A program made the translations under genes and the position numbers. From Thunnus maccoyii (Eukaryota; Chordata; Actinopteri; Scombriformes; Scombridae), in contig NC_056548.1 in NCBI RefSeq assembly GCF_910596095.1, positions 7,341,151 through 7,405,150 on the forward strand: a DNA stretch of 64,000 nt. Direction: 5' to 3'. The number at the start of each line of letters is the position of its first letter. Positions within the stretch are counted from its first letter, which is position 1. The notes under the pieces were generated by a model. The model was not told the origin of the DNA, searched no databases, and saw only the letters and a program-made list of their open reading frames with translations. Positions 16,575-42,700 of this stretch are shown here, piece after piece.

Positions 16575-18700
16575 CAAATATCGCCGGGTAATTACCTTTT
16601 GGAGAAACAGATCGTTAACATTTTGCTAATACATTAGAGGCACAAACTGGGGCAAAGTGCTGGGCAGGTAGTTCACTGTGTTAATCAGAGCTATTTAGCT
16701 GAAAACAGCTGTGAGAGAGTGGGAGTGAACCCTAATCAGTGAACTTGTAGGCTGGATAATCAAAATAATGAGCTGAAAGAGGGTATGAGGACTTTGTCAC
16801 ATTACACTTAGTCATTTGATGCATTGTTATATTGATTACAGACACTTTAATACCCTTTAATTCAATGAGGACAGAGAAGAAATGGCGATCTGGTTGGATT
16901 GTTTACTATGATTTTACTCAAATCAGTGTGTTCCAGTGCAAATACAAGTCAGTCAATAACAGTATTGTTTCCAACCTGAAACAATGTCCATCAGCGACAG
17001 TAAGATCAGCTTATTCGTGGTAACATTTCAAACAGATAATGACACCTTGGCTATACCTTCAACTATCACCCTTAGTTGAGATACCGTGTACATCGAGCAT
17101 GATCACATTCCGCACAGTCCTCAGGCAGAAAGCATTCACATTTGCATGAACATCAGGTCACTCTTCGGTTAAAGAGAGATCAAGTCTCAGTGGATGCAGT
17201 ACTCCAGGCTGAGAGGCCACTTGATATTTGAAAAAGAACTGAGAGGAACAGGCATTAAGACCCGAGTCAGATAGTGTTTCTATTTATTATTTTCAAATAA
17301 TTCTTCGTTTTTACCTGCTATGTTGATAGTTCATTTACCAACTCTGACAGCAGTAATTTCCCCTTTAAATATTTCCTAATATTGTGAATTGTACTGTCTA
17401 GCAGGTGAAAATAAACAGTAAAAATTACTTGAAAATAATATTTAACCTCAGTCTGGCCGAGACAAATGCATGTAAAATGTGGAAACAAAATGTAAGCAAT
17501 GTGCACAAACCAGTTGACTGTTATTATAAATTAGACCTGCAATTAATGACTATTTTCATTATTGATTAATCTGTTTGTTTCAACTGCAGTTCCCGAGTTG
17601 GATTGAAACTACCTGTACCCTTATGAAAGCAGATGGAAAACCAAAAAAAGAAACAAACAAACCCAAAACAAAACCTGAAGATAATTTAAAATGCTCTGAA
17701 ACAGAAAAAAACAAAAACAAAACAAAACCATGAAATAAACACGAGGACAAAAAAATAAATGAACGCATTTTGTCGGAAGCCACATTAAACTCTCATGAAC
17801 TGCAGTAAACAGTGTCAAAAAAATCAAGGCAAATGCAATAAAATTAAAAAAATAAAACCATCAGATAAATTAAAGAATAAATAACATTAAATAAATAAAT
17901 AGAAATACAAATCATAATCAGGAATGAACTTCCACATGCCACCAGGGCCTGCTTCACGTGTTTGCCATTCAAAACTCATGCACTTTGTCGCTTACATCAC
18001 CTAAGACATACATCCCTCATTCCATCTTGATCAACAATTTATGAGGCAGACAATTTACAGAGTTACAAATACAAAGTTCCCTTTTTTTGTTTTGTTTGAG
18101 AATTTGTTTCTCAACTGTGGTGGGTCGGGATCCGAACGAGCTGCTCTGACGGGGGAAAACAATCGATCCCAATTCAAACCCAGTCCGAGTCAAGCAGTAG
18201 TGACATTCTTCTTTATGGTACAGATCATCGTACAGAGCTCGAAACGATGTCAGACATCATTGTACTGGCACTGTTTCGAGACTGTGGGCTGATTATGCAA
18301 AACAGTGCTCATATTATACAACAGCGTCCCCCGTCCCCGGAATATTTCTCTGTAGAGGTGATTGGTGATGACAGGTTCTCAGTACAAAAACAGGAATGCA
18401 TCCAGCCACTAGCACAGGAGAATGAGATACACAGATGCATTCAAATAACACAATGCTTTTGCAGACGAATTACAAAAAAATCAGAGACAGCGTGTAAATC
18501 GTTTTGTTTTTTTTGTTGTTTTTTTTTGACAATGGAAAAAAACCTGAAGCTTTACATTCATGATGCTTTCCAAAAGTGCACTTCATTAAATGCACAATCT
18601 TCAACTCAAGCTTGAAATTAAGAAAAGTATGTAAAGCTTTGTGATACTGTCAATGCTTTTCTTCATAACACATACGATTACAGTCGAACCATTACATCTA
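16575..18700. other. Intergenic or distal map3k9 3' UTR, AT-rich
   Basis: No gene is visible. A fragment of the AATCGATTA MITE family occurs at about 17533-17580. A motif at 16623-16652 is shared with 8103-8132. On the minus strand 17640-17900 is T-rich. Several AATAAA hexamers on the minus strand could serve longer map3k9 transcripts. Confidence 0.5.
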
Positions 18701-18706
18701 TTTATT
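18701..18706 (-). terminator. map3k9: Candidate map3k9 polyadenylation signal (AATAAA)
   Basis: AATAAA on the minus strand about 440 nt downstream of the map3k9 stop codon. It is followed by a GT-rich stretch (CGTATGTGTTATG). It is the first strong candidate I noticed, but distal alternatives exist. Confidence 0.45.
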
Positions 18707-19142
18707 CCCCAGGGGAACATCTTAAATGACAGGGTTTCTGTAGGTGAGAGGAATCAAAGCTAAAAGATTATTATTCGTTTCTTAACCACGCCTGGGTCAA
18801 GTCATATTTTAAAATAATTTCCGAGGTTTGTTTTAGCAGTTTTTAGATGCCAAATTGGAGGATTTTTACCACAAATGGCAACACAGAGAGGTAAAGTATT
18901 CACAGCAAGTACATGAAAGTCAATTTTGCATGTCTTCCTGTGATTTAGGTGACAATACTGTAGATGGGCAAAGTTGAACCACCTCCATTCAAGTACTGAT
19001 TAAAGCTTAAAACAGTTTCAGAGAACAATTTGTAAGTACTGATTGACCCACACCTTTAACAATCCAAAGGCTTATACCAGGGACACTCCCCTCCTTGTGT
19101 TGGACCAGTGAAGGGCTGAGGCTGTATGCACATGGGACAAAG

Positions 19143-32827
<13,685 letters not shown>

Positions 32828-33100
32828 GGACGCGATCCATAGGGGCGACCTGGATCACTGCAGGCGCATCCACCTGACGCGGCTGGCTGGCTGGCTCCTG
32901 CGTCTGCACACACAAAGCTAAGTAGCGGCTAATCCCGCACACAAACACTGCAGTAAACTGAAAGCACCATTCTGCTGCATCGTCTGCCTTTCACTCACCG
33001 ATGGCTGCTATCAAACACACAAGTCAGCTTGGTGATTTTCTATGCACAATCCTACACCCAATCACCGCTGAAACTCCTCGGACGCAGTAGTCTTTATTTT
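32828..33100 (-). promoter_or_regulatory. map3k9: map3k9 5' UTR / promoter region
   Basis: This is the sequence immediately upstream of the map3k9 start. It contains an out-of-frame upstream ATG (ATGGATCGCG) 13 nt before the chosen start. No TATA box was recognised. The boundaries are inferred from position alone. Confidence 0.35.
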
Positions 33101-33284
33101 AAGCCAATTGTGCCAACGTGCGAATCATCCCCGGCATCCTATTGGTGCACCGACACGTCGGCAACAGTTTATTTCCCACCCTCCTCTTAGCGTCAAATGC
33201 TGGTCACCCTTATCATAGCGTGAACCTGCTCCATGCCAATCAAACACAAACAAGGAAGCCTTTCTTTTTCTTCAAATTGTCTCC

Positions 33285-33290
33285 TTTATT
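33285..33290 (-). terminator. slc8a3: Possible distal slc8a3 polyadenylation signal (AATAAA)
   Basis: AATAAA on the minus strand lies just before the map3k9 promoter region. If used, the slc8a3 3' UTR would be about 6.4 kb. A proximal AATAAA at about 39242-39237 also exists but is followed by an AC repeat, not GU-rich sequence. Confidence 0.25.
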
Positions 33291-36251
33291 TAGTTATTGA
33301 CCCCCAACCAAAAGAAGAACAAATAAACAAAACATAATAAAATATTTCAACTTAAGGTTAAATTACATGCATAATTCCCTGAAATAAAAACTCATAGCAA
33401 GGAGTAGAAAACAGTCAACACAAACAACAATCAAATGAACAATTGCCATAACTTTAGTGATGTGATGAGAATGTGTGTTTATGTGTGAGTGATAGAAACT
33501 CCATCAATAGTATTTCCCCTCATTTGTTTAAAACAGATGCTCAAATTTCTTGATTAAATTCCAACCTGTTCATAGAAAAATGAAAAATAAACCCTAAATG
33601 TTTTGTGGTAAGACATCAGGAATATAGTGCAGGTGTGAGGTCAGCTTCAGGTAAACACACTGTACAAACAGTGGAGATGCAATAACAGTATTTCACATGT
33701 TTATTCTGCGTGAAGAGGAATGAGCAGAAGAGTATGAGCGAGAAATCAACCAAGAGCGAGCATCAATCAAGGCTCCACTGTCACTTCATTTCCTGACACA
33801 TTTCACGAGGATCCGTTTGCACATCTAGTGTTTATATTCATGTGTTGATGCAGGATATAATCTCCAAGCTTGTGGGTGGCAATGTATAATTACAGAGGTG
33901 GTAAATATTACATTTGGGGAAATGGGGGCAGACAAGATGACATGCATACGGAAGTCCACTTCTGCCAGAATAATAATAATGATTAAAAAAGATTTAAAAA
34001 AATAAAAAATGACCATGGTAAATCAAGTGAAATGAGATTAAAAGTCGAAATTTTGGCGTATTAAGTAACAATTATGAGCTAAAAAGTTAAAAGTTTGGCT
34101 TATTAAGTCAAAAATTGTGAGCTAAAAAGTTTGACTCGCTACCTTTTAATTATGATGTAATAAGTCAAAATGTTGATTTACTATTTCTTTTCAATATTGA
34201 GCTACTGCGAGTGTGTTTTTTGTATGTTTGTTTGTTTTGTTTTTAAATCATGACTAACTTTTCATCTAAGCTTTTCTTTTTCTAGCAGCAATGGGCTTCC
34301 ATACAGGTGACAGCTGAAGGTTTTGTTTTGTTTTTTTATTTGAGAGCACTGGATATAATTTTTAAAAAGCTACTGTACTCCCAAAAGTAGCTTTTCTGCA
34401 GCTTGTACAGCCGCTGCTTCAAAAAAAAAAGAAAAAAAAAAAGTGAGTAGAAGTGAGTAGAGAAAATGAGTCAAAATCTAAATTTGTAATATTCTGTGGT
34501 TTGCAAAATGTAAACAAAGCAGTTCCTCTGTAGCCTGCTCTTGGCTACTTTAACATCATGTGTTTAAAAAAAACACAGAGACAGAGCCAGCAAAATGTGA
34601 TCTGACTAAACACAACCTGGAGGCTTTTATGCAGCGAAGTGCAAGAAACATACATGGAGATTACTGTTATAAATGTATAAGATCCCAAACACAGGACTGT
34701 AGTGAATAAATATCTTTTCAATGGGACAAAACTATCCTTTAACTTGGCTTCTGGATTTTATGAGATGGAGCTTCATTGTCTTTATATAAGGAAGACAAAA
34801 AAAACAGAAAATTAATTTCCCAATAAGCATCTCTCATTCTGTCAATGTCCAGAATCCTGTCCGTGTCCAGCCTGGGACGACACGACACACCTGTGCTTTT
34901 TCACTGTGTTTTGAGTTGAATTATTATGATTTGTTTGTGAACACCTTTCAAAACCCTATAATCAAGTCTGATGTAAAGTTATCTCAGTGACAAATGTATA
35001 CTTACATGAGTTAACTTGAAGTCAACACACAGGCAGAATTTAAAAAAACGACAGCTTTGATTTAAATCAGTAAAACCAGCGTTTGCTTATGAACCAGAAA
35101 GCTGCTTTTATTCCACAGTAAAAGAACAAAAACGGGTTGATCTCAAAACACCGTCAACTTTGGAAATTTGCTTTTTTTTTATTTTTGACATCTCATTGCA
35201 GGCCAGGAAAACATACCCATCCATTAAAATGTGCCCCTCTTTTTTTTCTGTTACACAAAAACAAAGTTAAAAGAACAGTATTCACCTCGTCAGTGAAGCT
35301 TTCCTCAGTGTCTTAAAACATCATCAACCACAAGTCCAATCATGGTCATATTTTACTTCCAATCCTGCAGACTGAGAATGAAAAAAAAAAAAAAGAGACT
35401 GGTGCCTTGAGAAGTGATGTGTATGATAAATATATATATATTTTTCTTTTTCACAGAATTAAGACATGTATTTTTTTAAGACAAAAAAATGACAGAACCA
35501 ATTCAGCGTCGTGCCCTTGTGAAGACCAACAACAACAACAACCCGCCTGTGCACACGGAGTGCGAAGAGGACACACAGCCTGGCTTCAGCACGGCAACAT
35601 GCACAGCACACAAACACACACTGTTCAGCTCGAAACATCCCGGCAGATAAAAATCAAGAATACAACCAACTAAACAGTACAAGTAGCCACTAAAGGCAAA
35701 GAGAAAATTTTATAACACTGGCACTTCCTTGTCATCATGAATACCTGCTGAAATCAAAATATACAAAATATTTCCTGTTGCAGGATTTTAACAAGGGGGG
35801 AAAAAAGGGTGACAAAATGAGCTCCAGTGACCCAAAAAAAATAAAATAAAAATAACTTCACACTTTCACTGACACTGGCTCAGATGAAGCGACTGCAGGT
35901 AACCTGTAGATGAGATGTGAAAGTTGGTGTTGACATGCTTTTTCCCTCCCAGGACACCTGTACTGTGCCTATGTAAACATACACTGAAAATTATGTACAT
36001 AATGTGGTTTTTTTTTTGTGTGTTGCCTCTGAATGGGGACAGTCAGCCCCTCTAACTGCCCACCCTCTTGTGCAGCAGTGGACCCATTGCTCTACTCTGT
36101 GTGTTTTTGTGTGTGTGTGTGTGTGTGTAAGAGAGACATAGAGAGATAGAGACAGACTGAGGTGAGCAGGTGTGGTCCAGGGCCAGGAGAGGAGCATCCG
36201 ATTCAGCCACGAGACGTATTTACAACACTGCTCACCACAAAGGAAGAACAC

Positions 36252-36298
36252 TGAGGAGGAGGAGGAGGAGGAAGAGGAGGAGGAGGAGGAGGAGGAGT
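36252..36298. repeat. (GGA)n trinucleotide repeat
   Basis: A 47-nt GAG/GGA tract with one GAA interruption. Open frames reading poly-Arg through it are artefacts of the repeat. Confidence 0.9.
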
Positions 36299-38000
36299 GC
36301 TAAGCAGAAGAAGGAACGACCACAGGGACTGGAGATTGACATCCCCCTTGTGGAAATACAGTGTCACTGTCACTTCTTTTTTTTTTCTTCTTTTTTTTTC
36401 AAAGTTTAGTTTTTATTTTTTGTTATTTTTTTTAAACAGATGTTGCATCCCACCTCTTTGGTAATCTCTTGGGTGATTTTTAAATTAGCCAAGAACTGAC
36501 TGATTATATACTAACATACACTTTATGCAAATTAGGTAATAAACATATTCTGCTGCTCTTGGGAGTTTCGGACGTGTAATTTTTTTTTTTTCTCTTGTTT
36601 TAAAAACAAAGCACCAGTCGTGTGTTAAACAGCATTCAATACCAATAACAGGCTACTTTCAGCTTCATCCTGGAGGGACCTGCTGCTGTGACGCCCACAC
36701 CATTGGCTCTTATCACTGCTTATTCACTGAAGAGTTTCGATCCAAAATGAGAATCACTGACACACACTCTTTACATAATAACCAAAAGCAAATGTTGTTA
36801 TGGAAAAACCATGTCAAATTTTGAGTCATTTTTAAAAGTATCGCCTACAAAACACCAACATTTCTGAGGACGGAGTCACATTTATTTTCTATAATGTCAC
36901 ATAAAGAAAGATTTTACTTGCTTAAAGCTGCCCTTGCCAACATTTTTTTTATATTTATGATGAATCAAATGTGAAAGGTGTTGATAGTAGTGATTAATCT
37001 ACAGAGAATTATCAGATAACCTCAGCTTTACAAAACCTTTTAGGCTCTTTTAGCTCATTGTTTTGGTTTTTGGGCAGCAAGCTCCTCTCACCAACTCTGT
37101 TTTCATTCAAAAAGCTCTACAAAACCTGCTGTAGGAATTTTGGGCTGTATAAATAAAGCTGACTTGAATTTGACACTGCGAGCCACCTGCCCAACACCAA
37201 ATGGTAGACGCACAAACTGAGCAACTAGCTGGTGAAGAAAGTTGAGCATCTAGCAGCTAAAGCGCCACATATTGTTCTCAGGAGTTGTTGGAAAGCTAAA
37301 AGGAGAGTGAATATTGGACCTACATTTATCATGGGAACAAAAACACAACTCAAAATCAGTGTTAATGTTGCTCAGAGTCTACTGGATATGTTCATAGGCA
37401 ACTTTAGAGAGAACCAAAGTGAATCATGAACTAATTGGTTCTGTTCCCTATAAGAAGAAACCTAATACAAAATCACATTAACATCTGTAATGGTACAAAT
37501 GACTTGATCTTGGAAAATAACTTCACTCAACAGTATGTTGACTGGTTACTTTTATCTAGAAATATTATTTCATATTTTAATTTAACAATTTAGCAGCCTG
37601 TTATGAACAACATTTCCCATAAACCCCAGACCATCACAGGTTCACCACGTTAACAGAATGAAGCTAGTCGAGTCGGGGGGCCAAGGCGAGTTCAGAGACA
37701 TCTGTAAGAATAGCAGGATAGAGGAGGCTGAATGATGTAGATGTTTTTAAACCTCAGAAATTACAGATAAACATTTGAGAAATGACAGAAGAGAAAATTT
37801 TATAGTGATGAAACTAAGTTACGATGATGTAAGCGACTGTGCTGGTAAATGTTTTTGTAGGAGCTTTTGTGTTGTTCAGCATAGTTAAGATCACAAAAGT
37901 ATCAACTTCTAATAGCAACCTAATGCTGCAGTCTAAAGTGTTTGTCCACATTGTATTTCTGTAATTTTGCTTTCTTGTTATATTCTGTACATACAACATC

Positions 38001-38122
38001 TATTGCACGTCTGTCCGTCCTGACAGAGAGATTCTGAGGTTTTGTCTCTTTTCTCCCTGTTAAAGGGAGTTTCGGGAGTTTTTTCTTATTTGAATTGACT
38101 GTTTAAGGATAGAGGATGTGAA
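38001..38122 (+). mobile_element. LINE 3' tail-like repeat fragment
   Basis: CTGTCCGTCCTGACAGAGAG, a CCCTGTTAAAGGGAGTTT word and TTTAAGGATAGAGGATGTG occur in the order seen in a common teleost repeat tail. The AATAAA-type end is missing. Identification is from memory of the consensus. Confidence 0.45.
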
Positions 38123-39185
38123 GAACATGTTTCACTTTTTCTGAAAGGCCTATGAAGACAACCCTAAATGATACTGAAATGAGTCACAGAAGCTAAAGTA
38201 CCTTGACAGGAAGTGATGTCAAGACCTCAGCTCTCTATAAGGTGATATTATGTTGTGTTTTCAGTTTGTTTTGCTGCCCTCAAGTGGCCAAAAATAAATA
38301 AATTAATGCAGCTTTAAAAAAAAAAAAGGGTTATGCACCATTTTAAAAAGAAACTCTTCAGTCGTCCTTGCTGCAAAAGTGAAGAGCTGGTCAGTGTGGG
38401 CAGCTGCAGCAAACACCTCTCCCTCCACAGGCACTCTGTTCAGTCCATAGTGACACCTTTTAGTGTTGGCCTTTTGCACATATACAAGTAGAAGTCTCCA
38501 TTAATAGAACTATACAGCAAAGTGCATGGAAGGAACAGTACAAAAATACCTCTGAATTTATCTCTGCAGCAACACGTTTTTTTTTCTTTCTTTTTTTTTT
38601 TTTTTTTGGATTTCTGATTGAAAAGGTGAAAACTCGAGTGAGACCAAGATATCAGTAAATAAAATACAATGTCATACTTTTACCTAGGCAAGATACATAA
38701 CTCTTAGAAATGTGAAGACATCGTTCCTGTATATAGTTTGACCCCCCCACCCCCCCACCCCCTCCCTTCCCCCCTAAGCCACAGCAATCCTCTGTTGTTA
38801 GAAGCAGAAGGTGATCACATTTAAACAAATATTCAAAATATACAGAAAATATGGAAATATATTATATATAGATACATATAGAGTACGGAAGTAATGTTCA
38901 GGGCAGTTTGACCATGTTCACTGTGTCCGCCTCTTCCTCCTCGCCTGTTTGAATGGTGACTCATCTGCCAGTATGAACTGCCACTGTCGCTCCTCTTCTT
39001 CTTCTTCATCTTATTCGCTTGTGTGATTTCTGAGAACTGCAGTGCTCCTTAGGAAACTATGTAAATAAAAATAAATACTATGAATCCATCCCACTGTCAC
39101 TCAACAACATATTTCCATTTACGATATAATCTTTTTGTTATTCCTTAACGTAGATCAGAAAATAGTTCTTTGATTCCTCTTTTTA

Positions 39186-39190
39186 TGTGT

Positions 39191-39225
<35 letters not shown>
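39186..39225. repeat. (GT)n microsatellite
   Basis: A GT/TG tract of about 40 nt with one GA interruption near its start, within the probable slc8a3 3' UTR. Confidence 0.93.
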
Positions 39226-39705
39226 GTTTTTTTGTTTTATTTATTTTTTGCATTTTTATCCCCAAAATACTTTTTAAAAAAAGTCATTCTCGTCAGATGT
39301 TGAGAAAAATATAGACCTCTGATTAACTCAACTCTCTCCGGATATAAGACTGCAGGCTCTTCCAGTGGAATGCAGGACCACCCCTCGGCATCTTCTGGAC
39401 TCGGTGGTAACCCAATCCCAACTGTAAGCACACTCGCATGGGCTCAGGATGGCTCTCCGATAGCCAGGCCTGTCGGCACTAGAGGGCAGGATACGCACCT
39501 TCAAGCATCCTTACAGAAGGGGTTGAGGGAGAGAGAGAGGGAGAGGGAGGGAGGTGTCTGGGAAAATCCCGGGTTTACCTCTCCTGTCCGTTCACACCAT
39601 ACAAGACTGACCCAAATTCCACAGTGAAAATTCACTCTTTTACCTCTGAAGTTGTACTTTAAACCCCTGTATGTTTGTATTCTCTCACGCTCAAGTCTTT
39701 TCTGT

Positions 39706-42700
39706 TTAGAAGCCCTCTATATGACAGTAGGCCTCCAGACTGGAGAAGAGGATGTAAAGGAACCAGAGGCTGAACAAGAAGGCTGACGTGGCCAGTCTGT
39801 GTCCCCGGGGCCCGCCCAGTTCTCCTCCGATGTGGGCCCGGCGCCGATAAAGCAGCACCGAGACTGCCAGGAAGGCGAAGATGGTGAAGAGAGTGACAGA
39901 GAAGGCCAGCGAGCCGGCTTCCACCACAAACGGCTTCCCTTTCATGTGCCAGTAGATGGCCGCCACCGACCAGGCTACGCCGATTCCCAGGAAGACGTTG
40001 ACGGCGTTGCTGCCGGTCACATTCCCAATGGAGGCGTCTGCGTAAGTGTCCTGAACTGCTGCTACCTTACTGGCAAAGGTGTCTGTGGAGAGAGAAGACA
40101 TGTGTCATTACTGGTTTAATGTTTAAAACCAGTCAAAAATCATTTTAAATGTGAGCACAAAGGTTCAATCATCAATCAGCCATATCTGACTTCAGCAGAT
40201 GGAGTTTGCTCAGTTGTCATCATGTGACCTAAGTATGGGATATTAGTCACATGATTACAGGTTGTATTTCAGTCATGTGATAACAGGTGGTTGTATGTGG
40301 GAATGAGATCATAACAATTCAATCTCTTCAAGGATGATCTTCCTGGATATTTCTTGGGTCATCTACCAACTCCTGGTTGATGACTGAGCAAACTCCATCT
40401 GCTGATGAAGTCCATGAGATGCAGCTGAAAGCTCCAGAAAAAGCGAAACTTTAGTTAACATAGTTTTGTCAAGCTTTGTCAAAAGTGTGTCTGATAAAGT
40501 TAGGGAAAACTACAGCCTATAAAAATAAGCACTGCATACAAAGAGTTGCACACACACATACGTTGACTTCATCATTTGTAAAACATACAAATGTGTGATG
40601 TGTAACACTTTTAAAGCTCACTATCTGTAGGAATTAAACATTTCTGGCTCTGGAGATATGAAGTGGCAGCATCAACAGAGCAAAACAGTGAGTTGCCTCA
40701 TTCTTATACAAACAAAAACTTACATCATCAGAATTAGAAAAAAATTAAAAGATGCCACAATCACATAAAAATTCAACACATAAGGGCTTTAACTATCACA
40801 CTATCAGTTCATCAATCATCCAGAGTGATATCTTACAATTTCTGTAAACACAGATAATAATTATAAGCAGCCAAGTGGTAAAAACATTCAGTGTCCTTGT
40901 TGTGATTCTGAGTTAGAGATACTGAGAATATCCGACAGCCTGGATATCTCCCACTTGGCAAAAAATAACTACAGAAGTGTCAACAACCTGTGTGAAAATG
41001 GCTGCAGGCCACCATCACTTGCAGTTACACAGAAATGAATTCAAATATTAACACTAATACAGTCAATTCAGCTTATTAAAAAGGAGCTATACGACATTAG
41101 TTTGTATCCGGTTTGTTAATTAACTGCTGCCAATATGTAACGTACAAAAAGGTTAACGGTGAGGGGGAAAACCATTTTAGAATAATGCATCAACACTCCC
41201 AGGTGAGAATAACTGGAGGTTTTTCTGTTCTTTGCCAACATTGTGTGAATGCAGCACAAGTGACATTGTTAGTGTCAATGTTTGCCAAAATAAAGACTAC
41301 ATCTCCCACAATTACTGTTATCGTTCACCTTATCCCCCTAAATCTTTTAGTTACCTTAAGAAGATTAACTCGCAGGAGGTGACTCTCCATATTTTCTATT
41401 TCCTGCAGGTTTCTCAGAAAGTAAAGTGCTGTTTGAAGGCCGTCAGTCTTCTGTGCACTGGTCTCATTTGTTCACAATATTTATATCTTTTTTTTTTCCA
41501 AAATGAATGCAGTAATGATTTATTAATGTTGCACATAAGACCTTTAATAACAAAAAGGCTGACACAGTCAAAGTTTTTGGTGACATATTGTTCCCGCCGG
41601 GTGAAAATGTCAGTTTGGAGGAAATAAGAATATCAGCCATCTTGATGACAAAGCATGTTTGTTGTTTTGAAAGGGTCTAAAAGCTCATGAAGTCACAGAA
41701 TTTCCTCAGACTATAGTAGAGCCATATAATCCATTAACTGACATAAAAAAAAACTTTAATTTTAGAGTCCATATTGAAAATGTCACGTCCTTTTCAAAAA
41801 TTTCCTATTCTGGGACTTACCTGGCACAGATGTACCAATCGCCACAAAAACCACAGCAGTGACCGAGTCCTTGAGGCCGATGGTGCAGCCAAAGTGAGAC
41901 GCCAGGTCGCCGATGACGGCCGTGAGCAGACCGATGATGAAGATGGAGACGATGAAACAGGCCCAACCGTTCAGGTAGTCTGTGGGAGGGACGCAAGCAA
42001 ACAGGACCTTCCAGAAGACAGTGAGGAAGTGCATGACGTAGTCGAAACAGGACGGCAGCCGTTCCTCTCCTGTGTCCTCTTCGTCCTCATCTCCTGGTTA
42101 GAAGTGGGGCCGAGTGGGGGGGAGGAAGGGGGGGGGGGGGGGGGGGGGGACGGCGGGCGGGGGTGTGTGTGAAAGGTTGGATAGATTTAAGCATAATGGG
42201 ATGACAGGAGAGAATGGAGCAGCGGAGAGGACGAAGAGATAGCAGAATATTTTCGACAAAGATAAAGAGAGAGGGGCGAGGCAGGGGAAGTAAATATTAA
42301 GAGAAGAGGCAGAGAGCAAGAAAGACAAGAGAGATAGATGATGAGGAAGCAGGAAAGATATGACAGTGAAAGAAAAAAGAAAGACAGATGAAGCAGAAAG
42401 TTGAGAGAGAGCAGAGAGGGTGAGGAGCCAAAGAGTTGGAAAACGGCGGTGAGATAAAGGATCAATACAGGAGATAAGGGATGACAGAGAGGGAGAGGAA
42501 AAGAACAACATTCACTTAAAATGGCACACTGACTTATTTTTCATTGTAAGACATCATATTACCTCAGCCTGAGGTTGCTGTTATGTATATTAAACTTTAA
42601 ATGTGCAACAAATACTAGATTAATAACTGTCACAGGGCATTTTTAATAAATTAAAAGAGATTAAAGATTTACTTTAGTTTATAGAGCACAAACTTTACTT

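Larger units (their letters stand above)
33291..39705 (-). other. slc8a3 3' UTR and/or map3k9-slc8a3 intergenic DNA
   Basis: This is 6.4 kb without coding sequence. It is AT-rich with many A or T runs, a (GT)n at 36109-36128, a (GGA)n tract at 36252-36298 and a (GT)n at 39186-39225. Segments near 37137-37175 (TATAAATAAAGCTGACTTGA) and 38001-38122 (CTGTCCTGACAGAGAGATTC, CCCTGTTAAAGGGAGTTT) resemble fish LINE 3' tails. How much belongs to the slc8a3 mRNA cannot be told from sequence. Confidence 0.45.

Noticed and set aside
42098-42511. 137-aa Leu/Ser/Pro-rich minus-strand frame
   Set aside because: It is translated from a purine-rich low-complexity tract and the poly-G run, next to a real slc8a3 acceptor.
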